From positions 3,968,001 to 4,032,000 of the forward strand of contig NZ_CP150144.1 of NCBI RefSeq assembly GCF_037963145.1: a stretch of DNA of 64,000 bases, in the 5' to 3' direction. This document shows, piece by piece, positions 18,647 through 27,710 of the stretch. This DNA is from Oceanobacillus sp. FSL K6-2867 (GTDB lineage Bacteria; Bacillota; Bacilli; Bacillales; Amphibacillaceae). The translations under genes were made by a program, and so were the position numbers. Each line of letters opens with the position of its first letter. Position 1 is the first letter of the stretch. The notes under the pieces are model-generated. The model was not told the DNA's origin, did not search any database, and worked only from the letters and a program-made list of their open reading frames with translations.

Positions 18647-18930
18647 CCGAGACAAGAAAGAAAGCGGCAGCACTCCGCTATGATCAGGGAAAAGATTTTG
18701 CCCCTAAAGTTACAGCAACAGGGAAAGGGCTTGTAGCAGAGGAAATTTTAAAAAAGGCACAAGAAAATAATGTACCGATTTTAGAGGATGCTTCTCTTGT
18801 TGAACTGTTGGCGGAATTAAATATTAATGAAACAATACCAGAGGAATTGTTTCAGGCAGTAGCTGAAGTATTTGCATTTGTCTATCGTGCTGATAAACAG
18901 TTGCAAAAGGACAATCCAAATGGCCGTTAA
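18643..18930 (+). CDS. ylqH: FlhB C-terminal domain-like protein YlqH
   Basis: This 95-residue protein corresponds to the cytosolic domain of the flagellar export switch FlhB without the membrane part. Its end, IPEELFQAVAEVFAFVYRADKQ, is nearly the same as that of the true FlhB in this window (IPEEFFQAVAEVLAYVYRLEKK). The autocleavage NPTH motif of FlhB is missing; the matching place begins KKAAALRYDQGKDFAPKV, aligning with the segment just after NPTH. It overlaps ylqG by four bases (ATGA). The family is known as FlhB-like, of unproven role. Confidence 0.9.
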   Translation: MTETRKKAAALRYDQGKDFAPKVTATGKGLVAEEILKKAQENNVPILEDASLVELLAELNINETIPEELFQAVAEVFAFVYRADKQLQKDNPNGR

Positions 18931-18992
18931 AGTTATACAATCCAAAACGAGGAAGCTCCGCGTGCAACAAAATTAAAAATAACAAGTTATAA

Positions 18993-19014
18993 ACATCCAA
19001 GAGGATGTCTTTTA
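18993..19014 (+). terminator. Terminator after ylqH
   Basis: ACATCC (18993-18998) and GGATGT (19003-19008) enclose an AAGA tetraloop and are followed by CTTTTATTTT. A short but convincing intrinsic terminator separating ylqGH from the M23 gene. Confidence 0.8.
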
Positions 19015-19046
19015 TTTTGCATAATAATGTTAAAGGAGGGTTTATT

Positions 19047-19901
19047 ATGCCATTTAAAGGATATCGAGTAACTTCCCCATTTGGATACCGCACACACCCT
19101 ATAACGGGAATAAGAGGTGTTTTTCATACTGGAATCGATCTTGTTAAATACCACAGGGCACCAATTAACGCCTTTACTGCGGGCATTGTTCTATTTGCAG
19201 GGAAGGGAAAAGCAGGATCAGGATTTGGCGGATATGGAAATGTAGTGTTTATTCATGATAAAAATGGAAGAGGGCAAGTATATGCCCACCTAGATAGCGT
19301 AAACGTAAGAAGAGGTCAACGAATCAATAAAGGTCACATCATTGGCAGACAAGGGAATACAGGGAATACTACTGGTTCTCATCTGCATTACGAAGTACGA
19401 AAAACAGCATCAAGCAAACCGCCATATGGATGGATTGCAGACAGAGCAAACAATTGTTTAAATCCGACCACTTATCTGGAATCGTTTCATGCAGCTCCGG
19501 CTAAAAATAACTCTAGTCGTGTCCGTACTATTCAGTCTACTTTAAATAAAAGGTATAACACGGCTTTAACTGTCGATGGTATTTATGGGCCACAGACTAA
19601 AAAAGCTTTAATTAAAGGTTATCAGACCGAACTAAACAAGCAATTCAATGCCAAGTTAGGCGTTGATGGGATATGGGGACCGAAAACGAAATCTGCTACC
19701 GTTACAATTAGTAAAAATGCCAGAGGTAATTTAACCTGGATACTGCAGGCAGCATTATATGCGTTAGGCTATAATCCGAACGGGCTTGATGGAATATTTG
19801 GAGGAGGCACAGAAAAGGCGGTAAGAGACTTTCAGCGTAATAACAAAATGAAAACAGACGGGAAAGCTGGAAAAAATACCTTTGCTAAAATGTTTGGATG
19901 A
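19047..19901 (+). CDS. M23 peptidase with two peptidoglycan-binding repeats, endolysin-like
   Basis: Metallo-endopeptidase of the lysostaphin/LytM class that should cut peptidoglycan cross-bridges or stem peptides. Zinc ligands and catalytic residues are His27 and Asp31 (HTGID), His81, and His112-x-His114 (GSHLHYEVR). C-terminal to this are two peptidoglycan-binding-like repeats, ~residues 155-285, each with a DGIxG motif (VDGIYGPQTKKA, VDGIWGPKTKSA, LDGIFGGGTEKA make three DGI units in all). The ATG at 19047 with AAAGGAGGG upstream is chosen. There is no signal peptide or membrane segment (N-terminus MPFKGYRVTSPFGYR), which is unusual for a housekeeping autolysin and typical of phage endolysins. 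No holin or phage gene is next to it. Confidence 0.85.
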   Translation: MPFKGYRVTSPFGYRTHPITGIRGVFHTGIDLVKYHRAPINAFTAGIVLFAGKGKAGSGFGGYGNVVFIHDKNGRGQVYAHLDSVNVRRGQRINKGHIIGRQGNTGNTTGSHLHYEVRKTASSKPPYGWIADRANNCLNPTTYLESFHAAPAKNNSSRVRTIQSTLNKRYNTALTVDGIYGPQTKKALIKGYQTELNKQFNAKLGVDGIWGPKTKSATVTISKNARGNLTWILQAALYALGYNPNGLDGIFGGGTEKAVRDFQRNNKMKTDGKAGKNTFAKMFG

Positions 19902-20011
19902 TAGAAAAAACATCCCCCTAACCTGTCGGCTTATGCGGATTATAATTAATTATGTATTATGAACAAACACGCAAAACAAAGCTGGATAGCTCCGATTTTC
20001 TTGTCCCTATC

Positions 20012-20030
20012 AATCTGTTTCAAACAGATT
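20012..20030. promoter_or_regulatory. Perfect 19-base inverted repeat upstream of sucCD
   Basis: AATCTGTTT C AAACAGATT is a perfect palindrome with 9-base arms around a single C, 57 bases upstream of the sucC -35. It could be an operator or a short hairpin; a second partial copy (TTTGAAAC) follows directly. The protein that might bind is unknown. Confidence 0.45.
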
Positions 20031-20087
20031 TGAAACAATTACTAAACCTATAATACGAATTACTATTTAAACAATTTTCACTAATTC

Positions 20088-20116
20088 TTGTGAAATTTGT
20101 TTTTTTTTAATACAAT
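20088..20116 (+). promoter_or_regulatory. Promoter of sucCD
   Basis: TTGTGA (20088-20093), a 17-base spacer rich in T, and TACAAT (20111-20116) lie 34 bases before the sucC ATG. Confidence 0.72.
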
Positions 20117-20150
20117 GGAGATGCATTCAAATTGAATAGGAGGATGGAAG

Positions 20151-21311
20151 ATGAACATTCACGAGTATCAGGGGAAAGAAGTCTTACGCAATTTTGGTGT
20201 GAAAGTTCCAACTGGCTATGTAGCATATACAGTGGATGAAGCGGTTAAGGCAGCAAAAGAACTGGGCACATCTGTAACCGTTGTCAAGGCGCAGATTCAC
20301 GCCGGCGGAAGAGGTAAAGCTGGAGGCGTTAAAGTAGCAAAGAACTTAGATGAAGTTCGTACATATGCGGATGAAATTCTTGGAAAAACATTGGTAACCC
20401 ATCAAACAGGTCCTGAAGGAAAAGAAGTTAAACGTTTACTTATTGAAGAGGGTTGCGACATTAAGAAAGAATATTATATAGGTGTTGTTCTGGATCGCGC
20501 AACTTCACGTGTCGTTTTTATGGCATCTGAAGAAGGCGGAACAGAAATTGAAGAAGTAGCTGAAGCAACTCCTGAGAAAATCTTTAAGGAAGTTATTGAC
20601 CCAGTAGTTGGTCTAACACCTTTCCAAGCTAGAAGACTAGCATTTAACATAAATATACCAAATGAATTAATTGGAAAAGCCGTTAAGTTTATGACAGGTC
20701 TTTATCAGGCTTTTGTCGAAAAAGATTGTTCTATTGCAGAGATCAATCCTCTTGTCACAACTGGTGACGGAGAGGTTTTAGCACTAGATGCAAAGTTAAA
20801 CTTCGATGATAATGCATTATACCGTCAAAAAGACATTGTCGAATTAAGAGATTTAGAGGAAGAGGACGAAAAAGAAATTGAAGCATCCAAATATGACTTG
20901 AGCTACATTTCCTTAGATGGAAATATTGGTTGTATGGTAAATGGTGCTGGACTTGCTATGTCAACAATGGACATTATTAAACACTATGGCGGTGATCCGG
21001 CTAACTTCCTTGATGTGGGAGGCGGTGCAACTGCTGAAAAGGTAACTGAAGCATTTAAAATTATCCTATCTGATTCGAATGTAAAAGGAATTTTTGTTAA
21101 CATCTTTGGCGGTATTATGAAATGCGACGTTATTGCAGAAGGTGTTGTAGAAGCTACCAAACAAGTAGGCCTTGAAATTCCACTTGTCGTTCGTCTGGAA
21201 GGGACAAACGTGGAAAAAGGGAAGAAAATTCTTGAAGAATCAGGCTTAAATATTACATCAGCAAGTTCAATGGCTGATGGCGCAGAAAAAATTGTATCAA
21301 TGGTGAACTAA
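20151..21311 (+). CDS. sucC: Succinyl-CoA synthetase subunit beta
   Basis: With SucD it converts succinyl-CoA to succinate with nucleotide triphosphate formation in the TCA cycle. The 386-residue protein has the N-terminal ATP-grasp domain starting [20 protein letters not shown] (with [14 protein letters not shown] near residue 45), AEINPLV near 195 and the C-terminal CoA-ligase domain with [12 protein letters not shown] and RLEGTNV. TAGGAGGATGG precedes the ATG. sucD follows after 45 bases. Confidence 0.98.
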   Translation: MNIHEYQGKEVLRNFGVKVPTGYVAYTVDEAVKAAKELGTSVTVVKAQIHAGGRGKAGGVKVAKNLDEVRTYADEILGKTLVTHQTGPEGKEVKRLLIEEGCDIKKEYYIGVVLDRATSRVVFMASEEGGTEIEEVAEATPEKIFKEVIDPVVGLTPFQARRLAFNINIPNELIGKAVKFMTGLYQAFVEKDCSIAEINPLVTTGDGEVLALDAKLNFDDNALYRQKDIVELRDLEEEDEKEIEASKYDLSYISLDGNIGCMVNGAGLAMSTMDIIKHYGGDPANFLDVGGGATAEKVTEAFKIILSDSNVKGIFVNIFGGIMKCDVIAEGVVEATKQVGLEIPLVVRLEGTNVEKGKKILEESGLNITSASSMADGAEKIVSMVN

Positions 21312-21356
21312 TCGAGAAGCAATTCTAAACTTTTAATTTAGGAAGGACGGACGAAA

Positions 21357-22259
21357 ATGAGTGTTTATATAAATAAAGATACGAAAGTAATTGTCCAAGG
21401 AATTACTGGTTCAACAGCCACATTCCATACGAAGCAAATGCTTGAGTACGGCACGAAAATCGTTGGGGGAGTAACACCGAAAAAAGCTGGTACGGAAGTT
21501 GAAGGTGTACCTGTTTTTAATACAGTAAAAGATGCTGTAGATGCGACTGGTGCAACAGCATCGGTAATTTATGTGCCTGCTCCATTCGCAGCTGATGCGA
21601 TTATAGAGGCTGCAGATGCTGAGTTAGACTTAGTTATCTGTATTACAGAGCATATTCCAGTTTTAGATATGGTAATAGTAAAACGTTATATGGAAGGCAA
21701 GAAAACACGTCTGATTGGACCTAACTGCCCTGGTGTTATCACGGCAGACGAATCAAAAATTGGAATAATGCCAGGTTATATTCATAAAAAAGGACACATT
21801 GGTGTTGTCTCGCGTTCTGGAACGTTAACCTATGAAGCGGTACACCAATTAACCCAAGCTGGATACGGGCAAACAACGGCAGTCGGTATCGGTGGAGACC
21901 CTGTTAACGGGACAAACTTTATTGATGTACTAAAAGAATTTAATGAAGACCCAGAAACAGAGGCAGTTATAATGATAGGTGAAATTGGCGGTACAGCTGA
22001 GGAGGAAGCTGCAGAGTGGGTTAAAGCTAATATGAAAAAACCTGTTGTTGGCTTTATCGGCGGAGCAACTGCACCTCCAGGAAAACGTATGGGACATGCC
22101 GGCGCAATTATTTCCGGTGGGAAAGGCACAGCAGAAGAGAAGACTCGCATCATGGAAGCATGCGGCATTACAGTTGCTGAAACACCTGCCGTAATGGGCG
22201 AAACCATGATTAAAGTTCTAAAAGAAAATGGACTTGAAGAAAAGTGTAAAACACATTAA
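21357..22259 (+). CDS. sucD: Succinyl-CoA synthetase subunit alpha
   Basis: The alpha subunit binds CoA and carries the phosphohistidine intermediate. The 300-residue protein opens with the CoA-binding Rossmann fold ([19 protein letters not shown]), has GPNCPGVI and SRSGTLTYE, and the active-site His247 in [26 protein letters not shown] precedes the ATG. Directly followed by a terminator, so sucCD is a two-gene operon. Confidence 0.98.
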   Translation: MSVYINKDTKVIVQGITGSTATFHTKQMLEYGTKIVGGVTPKKAGTEVEGVPVFNTVKDAVDATGATASVIYVPAPFAADAIIEAADAELDLVICITEHIPVLDMVIVKRYMEGKKTRLIGPNCPGVITADESKIGIMPGYIHKKGHIGVVSRSGTLTYEAVHQLTQAGYGQTTAVGIGGDPVNGTNFIDVLKEFNEDPETEAVIMIGEIGGTAEEEAAEWVKANMKKPVVGFIGGATAPPGKRMGHAGAIISGGKGTAEEKTRIMEACGITVAETPAVMGETMIKVLKENGLEEKCKTH

Positions 22260-22290
22260 TACCAAAACCAAAATTTTAGCAAACTTTATA

Positions 22291-22315
22291 GCCTGAAGAG
22301 ACAACTTCTTCAGGC
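22291..22315 (+). terminator. Terminator after sucD
   Basis: GCCTGAAGA (22291-22299) pairs perfectly with TCTTCAGGC (22307-22315); a short T-containing tail (TTACCTTA) follows. Reasonable terminator of sucCD. Confidence 0.75.
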
Positions 22316-22355
22316 TTACCTTACAAATTTAAATGGTGAAAGGATTGATATATAT

Positions 22356-23240
22356 TTGGATACTCTTCGTTTAAGATTGATACATTTACATCGCTGTCGT
22401 GGAATTACAAGAAGGTTTATCCGTAAACTTCTTCAGTTTGACCCTTCACTTGAACAAACCTATCATTTTTCTTCCTCAGAAATCACGAACCGATTCACTC
22501 TCCCAAGTAAAAATGCCGCATTATTTTATTCCGATCTTCATAATTTGGCTATAAGACAGCAAATATTACGGGACATAATGAATTATAAAATCATCACAAT
22601 AGTTGACGAAAGTTATCCACCTATGTTAAATACAATTAAAGATGCTCCACTTGTGCTGTATGCTCTTGGTGATATTTCATTATTGTCGTATAACCCGGCA
22701 ATCAGTGTAATCGGGACAAGAAACCCTTCAAGTGAAGCAGCACAAAAGATAGATCTCGTTGTAAAGCCGCTTGTAAAAAAACAATGGCTAATTGTAAGTG
22801 GGATGGCTAAAGGGATTGATAGTTTAGCGCATAAAATTGCTTTAAGCTATAAACAGAAAACAATAGCTGTTTTAGGAGGCGGTTTCATGCATGTTTATCC
22901 TAAGCAGAACATGTCCCTATTCAAGCAAATTGTGAAACATGGTCTCGTTTTATCCGAATATGCTCCAGACGTTCGGCCAGTAAAATACCATTTCCCAGAA
23001 AGGAATCGTATTATAAGCGGGCTTGGATTTGGAACGTTAGTGATTGAAGCAACTGAAAGAAGTGGTACACTGATAACAGTTGATCAAGCTCTTGATCAAG
23101 GAAGAGAGGTATATGCAGTACCGGGATCACTTGCACATCCACAAACAAAGGGTTGTCATCAGATGATTCAGGACGGGGCCAAGCTTGTCCATAACGCTCA
23201 GGATATCCTCGAAGATTGGATGCCAATTCAAAATGAATAA
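22356..23240 (+). CDS. dprA: DNA processing protein DprA (Smf)
   Basis: DprA loads RecA on incoming single-stranded DNA during transformation. The 294-residue protein has a short N-terminal helix-hairpin-like region and a Rossmann-like DprA fold with ISVIGTRNPS near residue 114, SGMAKGIDSLAH near 150 (family SG-ARGID), IAVLGGG, and FPERNRIISGL and ERSGTLIT in the core. The start is a TTG at 22356 with AAAGGA upstream; no ATG fits the homology. It keeps the sucD-dprA-topA order. The C-terminal winged-helix domain of some homologues is absent, as in B. subtilis. Confidence 0.95.
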   Translation: MDTLRLRLIHLHRCRGITRRFIRKLLQFDPSLEQTYHFSSSEITNRFTLPSKNAALFYSDLHNLAIRQQILRDIMNYKIITIVDESYPPMLNTIKDAPLVLYALGDISLLSYNPAISVIGTRNPSSEAAQKIDLVVKPLVKKQWLIVSGMAKGIDSLAHKIALSYKQKTIAVLGGGFMHVYPKQNMSLFKQIVKHGLVLSEYAPDVRPVKYHFPERNRIISGLGFGTLVIEATERSGTLITVDQALDQGREVYAVPGSLAHPQTKGCHQMIQDGAKLVHNAQDILEDWMPIQNE

Positions 23241-23283
23241 CAGAATAAATTTTTAAAAATAAAGTAAATAAAATAAAGTATGT

Positions 23284-23312
23284 TTGACAAATTCATAGGA
23301 TAAATTTAGTAT
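23284..23312 (+). promoter_or_regulatory. Promoter of topA
   Basis: TTGACA (23284-23289), 17-base spacer and TAGTAT (23307-23312) sit 51 bases before the topA start: a strong sigma-A match. Confidence 0.75.
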
Positions 23313-23363
23313 TAGTAAAGATTTCAAGTGTAAATTGTCAACCTCATTCTAGGAGGAACGATC

Positions 23364-25442
23364 ATGTCAGATTATTTAGTAATCGTTGAGTCGCCTGCAA
23401 AGGCGAAAACGATTGAACGTTATTTGGGAAAAAAATATACAGTAAAAGCATCGATGGGACACATAAGGGACTTACCGAAGAGTCAAATGGGTGTTGACGT
23501 CGATGAAAATTATAAACCAAAATATATTACGATTCGCGGTAAAGGCGATGTATTGAAAGAATTAAGGAAGTCAGCAAAAAAGGCGAAAAAAATTTATCTC
23601 GCAGCCGACCCCGATAGAGAAGGGGAAGCAATTGCTTGGCATTTGGCACATATTTTGAGTGTGGATGAAAATTCGAAATGCCGAGTTGTTTTTAATGAAA
23701 TTACAAAAGATGCAATAAAAGAATCATTTAAACATCCGCGTGCAATCGATTTAGATTTAGTTGATGCACAACAGGCTAGAAGGATTCTTGATAGGCTCGT
23801 AGGTTACAATATTAGTCCGTTGCTCTGGAAAAAAGTAAAAAAAGGACTTAGTGCTGGTCGTGTACAGTCAGTAGCATTAAAAATGATTTTAGATCGAGAA
23901 AAGGAAATTGAACATTTCGTTCCTGAGGAATATTGGTCCATTGACGCAGCTTTTCAAAAGGAACAAGAGTTATTTGAAGGCTCTTTTTATGGAATCAATG
24001 GGAAAAAGAAAGAATTAAAATCGGAAGACGACGTAAAAGAAGTAAAAGCAAAATTAAAAGGAAATTCGTTCGATATAACAAAAGTAAACAAACGGGAAAG
24101 GAAGAAAAACCCTGCACAGCCTTTTATTACCTCTTCTCTACAGCAAGAAGCTGCACGGAAGCTGAATTTCCGTGCGAAAAAAACCATGATGATTGCCCAA
24201 CAGTTGTATGAAGGAATTGATTTGGGCAAAAAAGCGGGTGGGATTACTGGGCTAATCACCTACATGCGTACAGATTCGACTCGTATCTCTGAAACAGCAA
24301 AGCAAGAAGCAAAAGGTTACATTGAAGAAAACTTTGGTAAAGAATACCTTGGCAATGTAAGAGCTGCTAAAAATAAAGAGGGTGCGCAGGATGCACACGA
24401 AGCAATTCGGCCAACCTCAACATTAAGGGATCCGAAATCATTAAAGGATGTATTATCACGTGACCAGCTTCGATTATACAAACTGATTTGGGAGCGATTC
24501 GTTGCTAGTCAGATGTCGCCAGCAGTAATGGATACAATGACCGTGCATTTAATAAATAATAACGTAGAGTTTCGTGCTACCGGATCAAAGATTAAATTTA
24601 AAGGATTTATGAGGGTTTATATTGAGGGAACGGATGATAATAAAAAGGTGGAGGATAAGCTGCTGCCTGATTTAGCTGAAGGCATGGTCGTAGAGTCGAA
24701 AGAAATTAAACCAAACCAGCACTTTACTCAGCCTCCACCAAGGTATACAGATGCAAGACTTGTACGGGCAATGGAGGAGCTTGGTATTGGCCGACCTTCA
24801 ACATATGCACCGACCTTAGATACGATTCAGCGAAGAGGTTATGTTACAATGGATAATAAACGCTTTGTTCCAACTGAATTGGGAACAATCGTATCGGATT
24901 TAGTAGAAGAGTTTTTCCCAGAAATTATTGATGCTGATTTTACTGCTAAAATGGAAAATGATCTCGATTCAATAGAGGATGGAAAAGTTGAATGGATGAA
25001 GATTATAGATGAATTCTACAATGGTTTCAGCAAGCGACTTGATGTAGCTGAGAAAGAAATGGAAAAAATTGAAATCCGAGATGAGCCAGCTGGCATTGAT
25101 TGTGAAGAATGTGGACATGAAATGGTCTATAAAATGGGACGTTATGGAAAATTCCTTGCCTGTTCCAACTTCCCGGAATGTCGTAATACAAAACCAATTT
25201 TAAAAGAAATTGGTGTCAAATGTCCGAAATGCAAAGAGGGAAATGTCGTCGAAAGAAAATCGAAAAAACGCCGAATATTTTACGGCTGTGACCGATTCCC
25301 TGACTGTGATTTCGTCTCATGGGATAAACCTATTTCAAGACCTTGTCCAAAATGTGATTCCTTACTGGTAGAGAAAAAAGGTAAAAAAGAGACACAGGTT
25401 CAATGTACAAATTGTGAATATAAAGAAGTAGCACAAAGTTAG
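23364..25442 (+). CDS. topA: DNA topoisomerase I
   Basis: Type IA topoisomerase that relaxes negative supercoils. The 692-residue protein has the N-terminal Toprim domain ([16 protein letters not shown] and [14 protein letters not shown]), the catalytic Tyr300 in [11 protein letters not shown], and [10 protein letters not shown]. The C-terminus carries zinc-ribbon units: CEEC...CSNFPEC, CPKC...CDRFPDC and CPKC...CTNC, all cysteine pairs intact. AGGAGGA precedes the ATG. It has its own promoter and is followed by a small hairpin. In B. subtilis trmFO follows; here an unrelated small gene does. Confidence 0.98.
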   Translation: MSDYLVIVESPAKAKTIERYLGKKYTVKASMGHIRDLPKSQMGVDVDENYKPKYITIRGKGDVLKELRKSAKKAKKIYLAADPDREGEAIAWHLAHILSVDENSKCRVVFNEITKDAIKESFKHPRAIDLDLVDAQQARRILDRLVGYNISPLLWKKVKKGLSAGRVQSVALKMILDREKEIEHFVPEEYWSIDAAFQKEQELFEGSFYGINGKKKELKSEDDVKEVKAKLKGNSFDITKVNKRERKKNPAQPFITSSLQQEAARKLNFRAKKTMMIAQQLYEGIDLGKKAGGITGLITYMRTDSTRISETAKQEAKGYIEENFGKEYLGNVRAAKNKEGAQDAHEAIRPTSTLRDPKSLKDVLSRDQLRLYKLIWERFVASQMSPAVMDTMTVHLINNNVEFRATGSKIKFKGFMRVYIEGTDDNKKVEDKLLPDLAEGMVVESKEIKPNQHFTQPPPRYTDARLVRAMEELGIGRPSTYAPTLDTIQRRGYVTMDNKRFVPTELGTIVSDLVEEFFPEIIDADFTAKMENDLDSIEDGKVEWMKIIDEFYNGFSKRLDVAEKEMEKIEIRDEPAGIDCEECGHEMVYKMGRYGKFLACSNFPECRNTKPILKEIGVKCPKCKEGNVVERKSKKRRIFYGCDRFPDCDFVSWDKPISRPCPKCDSLLVEKKGKKETQVQCTNCEYKEVAQS

Positions 25443-25463
25443 CTGTTCATTATTGGACAGCTA
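25440..25463 (+). terminator. Terminator after topA
   Basis: TAGCTGT (25440-25446) pairs with ACAGCTA (25457-25463), then ATACTTTTGTG. Short stem, moderate T-tail; it starts in the topA stop codon. Confidence 0.65.
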
Positions 25464-25590
25464 ATACTTTTGTGTGCAAAAAACAATTAATCGTGTTTGA
25501 GAATCTATATCCTTTGAAAGCCTGCATAAAAGCATAATAGTTTCACTTGTTAGTCAAAAGGGAATGCCAACAAACAAGGAGGCTATGAAA

Positions 25591-25908
25591 ATGACAAACA
25601 AAAATCATTACTTTATTGCTGTAAAGGAAAGAGAAATTAGAGAGATACCGGTAGACGATAATGAAGAAGAATTTGAAATCATTGCAGATGATGATGAGTT
25701 AAGTATAGTGCGCGAATTATTTTTAAATATGAAAGATCATGCTAATGAAGCCACAAGTTTTATTATTAAAGATCCATTTAATGACCGCAGAGCAGATCTA
25801 GAGAGAAATGAGTACGAAAAAAACCTACAGCAAGTATATCGGAAAATATATGAACTTGGAACAGAAGAAACAAAAGCAAAAATTCAAGAAACAGGAATAA
25901 TTGAGTAA
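25591..25908 (+). CDS. Small acidic protein of unknown function
   Basis: I do not recognise this protein with certainty. It has 105 residues counted from the ATG at 25591, eight bases after a perfect AAGGAGG; in-frame starts upstream are too near to or before that site. It is strongly acidic in the first half (PVDDNEEEFEIIADDDEL) with a helix-rich charged second half (NEYEKNLQQVYRKIYELGTEE) and has no signal peptide or membrane segment. It stands alone between topA and xerC, where related genomes carry trmFO. Cytoplasmic protein; no function proposed. The good ribosome-binding site and ordinary codon use make it very probably real. Confidence 0.78.
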   Translation: MTNKNHYFIAVKEREIREIPVDDNEEEFEIIADDDELSIVRELFLNMKDHANEATSFIIKDPFNDRRADLERNEYEKNLQQVYRKIYELGTEETKAKIQETGIIE

Positions 25909-25990
25909 CAATTTGGCAATAAAGATAATACCCATTGTTCACAAAACTTTCACTGTATTGCATTTTCGTGAAAAAAATTATATTTGTTTG

Positions 25991-26019
25991 TTGACTATAC
26001 TATTCTAAATGGATATAAT
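25991..26019 (+). promoter_or_regulatory. Candidate promoter P1 for xerC-hslVU-codY
   Basis: TTGACT (25991-25996), 17-base spacer, TATAAT (26014-26019): close to sigma-A consensus. It is the farthest of three candidates in the 307-base gap upstream of xerC and would give a leader of about 190 bases. Confidence 0.7.
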
Positions 26020-26085
26020 TACGCATTGGAAAGGTAATTCACTTTACAGACTAATATTAGTTTTTATTAAATTTAACAAAATAGC

Positions 26086-26113
26086 ATGACAAATCAAATT
26101 ATTATGATATAAT
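26086..26113 (+). promoter_or_regulatory. Candidate promoter P2 for xerC operon
   Basis: ATGACA (26086-26091), 16-base spacer, TATAAT (26108-26113). Second of three tandem candidates. Confidence 0.55.
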
Positions 26114-26159
26114 AAGTGTGGTTTCGATTCAGAATTTTGTTGCAATTTAGTTAAGTTTA

Positions 26160-26188
26160 TTGCATAATTATTTGAAGTATGCTATGAT
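26160..26188 (+). promoter_or_regulatory. Candidate promoter P3 for xerC operon
   Basis: TTGCAT (26160-26165), 17-base spacer, TATGAT (26183-26188), 27 bases before the xerC start. It would give a very short leader. Confidence 0.6.
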
Positions 26189-26215
26189 TTATCCGCTGTT
26201 CGATGGGGTGAAGAA

Positions 26216-27133
26216 TTGAATACATTCGCATACAGTGAAGCGTTCATTGAATATTTGCAGATTGAGAAGAATGCTTCACCTTATACGGTAAAGTATTATC
26301 AGAATGATCTGGAAGTATTTTTTGATTTTCTTCGTCAAGAGGGGATTGACGATCTGCACGTTGTTTCACATCGAGAAGTGAGGCTTTTTCTAACGAGATT
26401 GTATGAGCAGAAATTAACCAGAAGGTCAGTTTCAAGGAAACTTTCATCGTTGCGAAGCTTTTATAAGTTTATGGAGCGAGAAGAATGGGTTAAGACAAAT
26501 CCGTTTGTTCATATCCATTTACCAAGGACTGACAAACCAATTCCAGGCTTTTTCTACATGGAGGAATTGGAAGAATTGTTTGAAGTAAATGATTTGAATA
26601 GCCCAACTGGCCAACGTGATCAAGCTATACTGGAAATGTTATATGGAACCGGTATTCGAGTTAGTGAATGTCAAGGTTTAAAGCTTGGAGATATTGATTT
26701 TTCGATTGGAACCATTTTTGTAAAAGGTAAAGGTCGAAAAGAACGATATGTCCCATTTGGCAGGTTTGCAGAAATTGCATTAGAAACTTACATTCATGAC
26801 GGCAGAATGAAGATATTGGAAAAATCCCAAGACTCTGATGCAGTCTTTTTAAATGCTCGCGGTAAACCGTTGACGACAAGAGGAATACGAGTAATTCTAA
26901 ATAAGATTGTAGAACGGGCTGCAATGACCGTGGAAATTCATCCACATAAACTTCGTCACACATTTGCGACACATATGCTTAACGAAGGTGCAGATCTGCG
27001 TACGGTACAGGAATTACTTGGACATGAAAATCTATCGTCTACACAAATTTATACGCATGTAACAAAGGATCATTTACGTGAAGTGTACATGAAAAGCCAT
27101 CCGAGAGCGAATGGTCAAAACCGTAATGAGTGA
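26216..27133 (+). CDS. xerC: Tyrosine recombinase XerC (CodV)
   Basis: XerC with XerD resolves chromosome dimers at dif. The 305-residue protein has the N-terminal SAM-like DNA-binding domain ([20 protein letters not shown]) and the catalytic domain with Arg148 (GTGIRVSE), His244 and Arg247 (HKLRH), His270 (GHENLS) and the nucleophile Tyr279 (TQIYTHV), so the active site is complete. The start is TTG at 26216 with GGGGTG five bases upstream; no ATG fits. It leads the codV-clpQ-clpY-codY operon, here with three candidate promoters. Confidence 0.96.
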   Translation: MNTFAYSEAFIEYLQIEKNASPYTVKYYQNDLEVFFDFLRQEGIDDLHVVSHREVRLFLTRLYEQKLTRRSVSRKLSSLRSFYKFMEREEWVKTNPFVHIHLPRTDKPIPGFFYMEELEELFEVNDLNSPTGQRDQAILEMLYGTGIRVSECQGLKLGDIDFSIGTIFVKGKGRKERYVPFGRFAEIALETYIHDGRMKILEKSQDSDAVFLNARGKPLTTRGIRVILNKIVERAAMTVEIHPHKLRHTFATHMLNEGADLRTVQELLGHENLSSTQIYTHVTKDHLREVYMKSHPRANGQNRNE

Positions 27134-27143
27134 GGTGAGGGGA

Positions 27144-27689
27144 ATGGCTACTGAAATGCACGCTACTACAATTTTTGCTATCCAGCATAATGGACAGTGC
27201 GCCATGAGTGGAGATGGGCAAGTAACATTAGGGAATGCCATTGTAATGAAGCATAAAGCTAAAAAAGTAAGAACCTTGTACAATGGTAAAGTGCTGGCGG
27301 GCTTTGCTGGATCTGTTGCAGATGCTTTCACGCTTTTTGAGAAATTTGAAAGTAAGCTTCAAGCCTATAATGGAAATTTGACCCGGGCATCGGTTGAGCT
27401 AGCCAAGGAATGGCGTTCAGATAAGGTGCTACGCAAATTGGAAGCAATGCTGATTGTCATGAATAAAGAAAATATGTACTTGGTTTCTGGTACTGGTGAA
27501 GTTATCGAACCAGATGATGGTATTTTGGCTATTGGTTCAGGTGGTAACTATGCATTAAGTGCAGGAAGAGCTTTGGTTAGACATTCTGGTAACCTGACTG
27601 CAAAGGAAATTGCTCAAACAGCCTTGGAGGTTGCAGGTGAAATTTGTGTATATACAAATAATCATATTACATTGCAAGTACTTGATTAA
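27144..27689 (+). CDS. hslV: ATP-dependent protease subunit HslV (ClpQ/CodW)
   Basis: HslV is the proteasome-like peptidase of the HslUV complex. Counting from the ATG at 27144 (GAGGTGAGG just upstream) gives 181 residues, the same length as B. subtilis CodW; upstream in-frame starts at 27111 and 27126 lie inside or overlap xerC. The Thr of the HATTIFAI segment is the residue equivalent to Thr1 of E. coli HslV, with [24 protein letters not shown] and IGSGGNYA as conserved proteasome-fold motifs. The extension ahead of it, MATEMHA, has no Ser after Met as in B. subtilis. The HslU gene follows by 21 bases. Confidence 0.95.
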   Translation: MATEMHATTIFAIQHNGQCAMSGDGQVTLGNAIVMKHKAKKVRTLYNGKVLAGFAGSVADAFTLFEKFESKLQAYNGNLTRASVELAKEWRSDKVLRKLEAMLIVMNKENMYLVSGTGEVIEPDDGILAIGSGGNYALSAGRALVRHSGNLTAKEIAQTALEVAGEICVYTNNHITLQVLD

Positions 27690-27710
27690 TAAGGGAGGTT
27701 TTTCCTAAGG

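Noticed and set aside
26120..26160. CodY box upstream of xerC
   Set aside because: GATTCAGAATTTTG only partly fits AATTTTCWGAAAATT, with about six mismatches.
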